Source: Streptomyces sp. yr375
GTDB lineage: Bacteria > Actinomycetota > Actinomycetes > Streptomycetales > Streptomycetaceae
NCBI RefSeq assembly: GCF_900110755.1
Contig: NZ_FOFF01000007.1
Location: 182,416 to 246,415 of the forward strand
Direction of reading: 5' to 3'
Length of the DNA: 64,000 nt
The notes under the pieces are model-generated. The model ran no database searches. It was not told the DNA's origin and saw only the letters and a list, made by a program, of their open reading frames with translations. Made by a program: the position numbers and the translations under genes. Below are positions 61,820 to 64,000 of this stretch, piece by piece. Position 1 is the first letter of the stretch. The number at the start of each line of letters is the position of its first letter.

Positions 61820-62562
61820 GCAGCCACCTCCAACTCGGCGGCGAGGGTGCCGAGGAACGCAGCACCGATCCACTCGGTGTAGGCGGGCGGGAGCGCCTCC
61901 CGCAGCCGAAGGTGATCGGTCGACCAGTCGATCCGCTTGGCCTCGCGGATCTCGTCGACGGTGGCCTTGCCGCCGCCCTTGCCGTACGCGGCGACGTACG
62001 GCCCGTCGTGGAATTCGCCGTGCCGCCAGCCGCGCACCCTGCCCCGATGCCGGGGGTGGGCCGGTTGCGGGGTGGTCCAGCGTCCGAGTTCGAAGTAGCG
62101 GTGCATGAGCACCTGGAGCCCGAACATCTCGCCGCACAGACGGACGTCCTTGCGCACGTCGGAGCCGGCCACGTTCTCGATCACGTACGGCCGCCCCGTC
62201 GCCTCCAACGCGGCGCGGGTCGGGGCGATGAGGCGGGGGTAGGTGCGCCCGATCGCCGCGTTGCGGGCGGCGTTCGTGCCCTTGGTCGGGGCGCCCTCGC
62301 CCTGGCACGGTGGAGACGCGTGGATGAAGTCGAACTCGTGCCCGTGCTCGCGGATGTAATCGACCGCGTCGCCCTGGTGGAAGGCGTCGCCGCAGTAGTC
62401 GGGTTGGGCTTCCTTGTCCACGCCGGTGATGTGGCAGTTCCTGAAGGAGCGTCGGTAGCCCTCGGTGCCGCCGCCGATGCAGGAGTAGGCGTCGAGCACC
62501 CGAAGGGGCTCGATCCGGGAGAGTAAGGCGAGGGCTCGCCCGATGGGGGTGGGTTGCGTCAT
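61816..62562 (-). CDS. C5-cytosine DNA methyltransferase
   Basis: A 248-residue cytosine methyltransferase. Motif I is VLDAYSCIGGGTEGYRRSF, catalytic Cys86 lies in the PCQ motif (HASPPCQGEG), and ENV follows in PYVIENVAGSD. FGLQVLMHRYFELGRW matches motif VIII. It is short and lacks a large target-recognition domain. No restriction endonuclease is visible, so it is solitary. It lies between the membrane gene and the primase in the same operon, so it may mask incoming or replicating element DNA. ATG 62562 follows GGAGG. Confidence 0.87.
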   Translation of the reverse strand: MTQPTPIGRALALLSRIEPLRVLDAYSCIGGGTEGYRRSFRNCHITGVDKEAQPDYCGDAFHQGDAVDYIREHGHEFDFIHASPPCQGEGAPTKGTNAARNAAIGRTYPRLIAPTRAALEATGRPYVIENVAGSDVRKDVRLCGEMFGLQVLMHRYFELGRWTTPQPAHPRHRGRVRGWRHGEFHDGPYVAAYGKGGGKATVDEIREAKRIDWSTDHLRLREALPPAYTEWIGAAFLGTLAAELEVAA

Positions 62563-62650
62563 GCTGGATGACCTCCACATGTCAGTTGGTGGCAGGTGGA
62601 CAAGGGCGACCCCGACTTCTTGCCGGAATGGAGGGTCGCCCTTGGCGTAG

Positions 62651-62962
62651 CTAGTGGTTCTTGGTGCGGGCGAGTTTGAGGGTGATGCCGCCGACGCCGA
62701 TGGGTCCGGCGGCGCCGGCGATGACGGTGGCGGTGTGGGCGGCGAAGTCGAGGAGGTAGCAGAGGGCGGCGACCAGTCCCCAGCCGCCTAAGACGGCGGC
62801 GCCGGCGATCGCGAACGGGTACAGCAGGCGCTGCCACGAGAAGCCGTTGGCAGTGGTGTCGTTGGTGACGATGACGACCGGTTGCCCGGTGGCTTGTGCG
62901 CGGTGGTAGACGTCGGCGGGGATGTGCGGGGCGATGCGGCCGGGCGGGTCGGGCTGGTTCAC
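62651..62962 (-). CDS. small membrane protein, possible Spd-type spread protein
   Basis: A 103-residue protein. A charged N-terminal 40 residues (PDPPGRIAPHIPADVYHRAQ) precede two membrane segments (LLYPFAIAGAAVLGGWGLVA and ATVIAGAAGPIGVGGITL). In AICEs and conjugative plasmids of Streptomyces, small membrane proteins near tra (SpdA/SpdB) aid intramycelial spread; that role here is inferred only from position. GTG 62962 has AAGGAG upstream. Confidence 0.55.
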   Translation of the reverse strand: MNQPDPPGRIAPHIPADVYHRAQATGQPVVIVTNDTTANGFSWQRLLYPFAIAGAAVLGGWGLVAALCYLLDFAAHTATVIAGAAGPIGVGGITLKLARTKNH

Positions 62963-63032
62963 GGGGGCTCCTTCGGGCGGGCAGCGGGCCCGCGCCGAAG
63001 AGGGTGCGGGCCCGTGCGGGGTGGGTGGTGTG

Positions 63033-63110
63033 CTTGTCGCGTGACTTGTCGTCTCTCTTGTCGTGCGGCTTGTCGCTTGTCTTGTCTTGTCGCTTGTCTT
63101 GTCGCTTGTC
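63033..63110. repeat. CTTGTC short repeats between the transfer and membrane genes
   Basis: Ten copies of CTTGTC within 78 bp, the second half nearly in tandem with 5-7-bp steps. An extra match to the origin-type 9-mer (GTTCTGTCG) lies at 63169-63177. Confidence 0.8.
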
Positions 63111-63192
63111 GCCTCCCAGGTCAGAGACGCTTTTCAAGCTCGAATCGCGTGAGGCGCGCGTGGTCGGCGTTCTGTCGACAAGCAGGCGCTGG

Positions 63193-64000
63193 TCAGTCCT
63201 GCGGGGGCTGTCCGGGGGTGTGGGAGGCGTGGACGTAGCGGGTTTTGGTGCCCTCCCCGACGCGCACCGCGGTGCCGTCGTTCGCCCATTCCTTCAGCCA
63301 GCCCACGACCGTCTGACGGGTCGTGCCGTGCTCGCCGGCGAGCGCGCGGGCGATCGCCGACGCCCCGGTCCCGTCGGGTCCGGCGGCGAGCAATGCGGCG
63401 AGTGCGGCGCGCTGCGCGGGGCTGTCGTGCTCGCCCCGCAGCGCGGACAGGTTCAGCCCGCCGGTGGCGGCCGGCTGGGCGGTGTCGGGGGTGTGGGGGT
63501 CGGTCGCCGTGCCGAATTCGGCGTCGATCTGCTCGCGGAAGCGGCGGGCGAGTTCGTCTTCCGCCGACCCCGGCCGCGGCGGTACGCCGCGTAGGGCGGA
63601 GAGGTTCAGCCCGCCCCCGGCCGGACCGTCTGCGGACTCGCCGCCGTCGGTGTCGGGCTGGTCGTGCATCCATGCGGTGCGTTCCGTGTCCCACCGCCGG
63701 GCATACGCGGGTCCGGCCGCCTTGGCGGACACCGGGTCGAGGGTGGGGTGCAGGTCGGAGGTGGCGGCGGTGATCTCGGTGATCTGGTTGGGGAGGATCC
63801 GCCAGGCCTTGAACAGGCCGGCCGGTGACTCGGGGGTGCCCATGAACCCGGCGCCCTTGTAGGGGGCCTGGTCGACGCGCAGTCCGCGGGCGCCGGGGAA
63901 CATCTTGGAGAGGTCCATGCCCTCGGTCTCGCCGCCGGTGAGGGCGACGCGGACCTTGCCTTCCCGGCGGATCATCAGGTTGCCCAGTACGGCGCCGGTG
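63193..64000 (-). CDS. probable FtsK/SpoIIIE-like transfer protein, C-terminal part (partial)
   Basis: The gene runs in from the right edge on the minus strand; about 269 residues are visible. The first part (VALTGGETEGMDLSKMFPGA, then GFMGTPESPAGLFKAWRILP) suits the end of an FtsK-type motor domain, but the Walker motifs are outside the window. Two copies of GGLNLSALRG (at about 63589-63615 and 63436-63462) sit in a Pro/Asp/Glu-rich linker. The C-terminus is a winged helix (ARALAGEHGTTRQTVVGWLK) that could recognise DNA, as TraB-type proteins do. Identity is inferred from position and motif, not proven. Confidence 0.5.
   Translation of the reverse strand, partial: TGAVLGNLMIRREGKVRVALTGGETEGMDLSKMFPGARGLRVDQAPYKGAGFMGTPESPAGLFKAWRILPNQITEITAATSDLHPTLDPVSAKAAGPAYARRWDTERTAWMHDQPDTDGGESADGPAGGGLNLSALRGVPPRPGSAEDELARRFREQIDAEFGTATDPHTPDTAQPAATGGLNLSALRGEHDSPAQRAALAALLAAGPDGTGASAIARALAGEHGTTRQTVVGWLKEWANDGTAVRVGEGTKTRYVHASHTPGQPPQD

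Noticed and set aside
62559..63137. Minus-strand ORF opening with DKRQDKRQDK repeats
   Set aside because: It covers the well-supported membrane gene in another frame. Its charged part is only the CTTGTC microsatellite translated.

Overview
The window reads as the chromosome of a Streptomyces (or very close actinomycete). It is very GC-rich, uses GTG and TTG starts freely, and chains genes by 4-bp ATGA overlaps. It carries genus hallmarks: wblA, bldG, a Crp regulator, a SulP-carbonic anhydrase fusion, a membrane-linked thymidylate kinase, a Tad-type pilus locus and a 6C RNA. From memory (not searched), the gene order matches the Streptomyces coelicolor block around SCO3540-SCO3580.

Layout. 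(1) 1-1890 is the right end of an integrated conjugative element (AICE): the end of a RepSA-type replication initiator, an excisionase and a tyrosine integrase, abutting the 3' end of tRNA-Pro(CGG). (2) 1892-56966 is core chromosome. In order it holds: a membrane protein, a metallophosphoesterase, YqeY, a class A PBP, wblA, two ArsA-type ATPases, DUF4177/RidA, NUDIX/MBL hydrolases, a nucleotidyltransferase pair, crp, nth, a CoA pyrophosphatase, a MarP-type protease, a hydrolase/holin-like pair, nhaA, acs, SulP-CA, a deacetylase-like lipoprotein, a CooC-like ATPase, a Fic-like protein, a HAD phosphatase, 6C RNA, the Tad operon, a DEAD helicase, bldG plus a kinase-fold partner, H+-pyrophosphatase, a lipoprotein, a methyltransferase, topA, tmk, holB and a TAP-type peptidase. 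(3) 56967-57040 is tRNA-Thr(CGT). (4) 57041-64000 is the left end of a second AICE inserted at the 3' end of that tRNA. It holds an integrase, an excisionase, an array of a 9-bp repeat resembling origin iterons, and an operon all on the minus strand: a P-loop DUF3987 protein, a small zinc-type protein, primase-polymerase, a cytosine methyltransferase, a small membrane protein and the C-terminal part of a probable FtsK-like transfer protein that runs off the edge.

How it works together. The core genes concern DNA topology and replication (topA, holB, tmk), developmental control (wblA, bldG, crp), envelope and pilus functions (PBP, Tad, MarP), and energy, ion and CO2 handling (hppA, nhaA, SulP-CA, acs). 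The two AICEs sit at the outer flanks, each using the 3' half of a tRNA gene as its attachment site. The most notable uncharacterised signals are the 9-bp repeat array and the coupled replication operon of the right-hand element, a perfect 20-bp palindrome over the start codon of the Fic-like gene, a tandem operator-like repeat upstream of nhaA, and two tiny coupled ORFs made of simple repeats.
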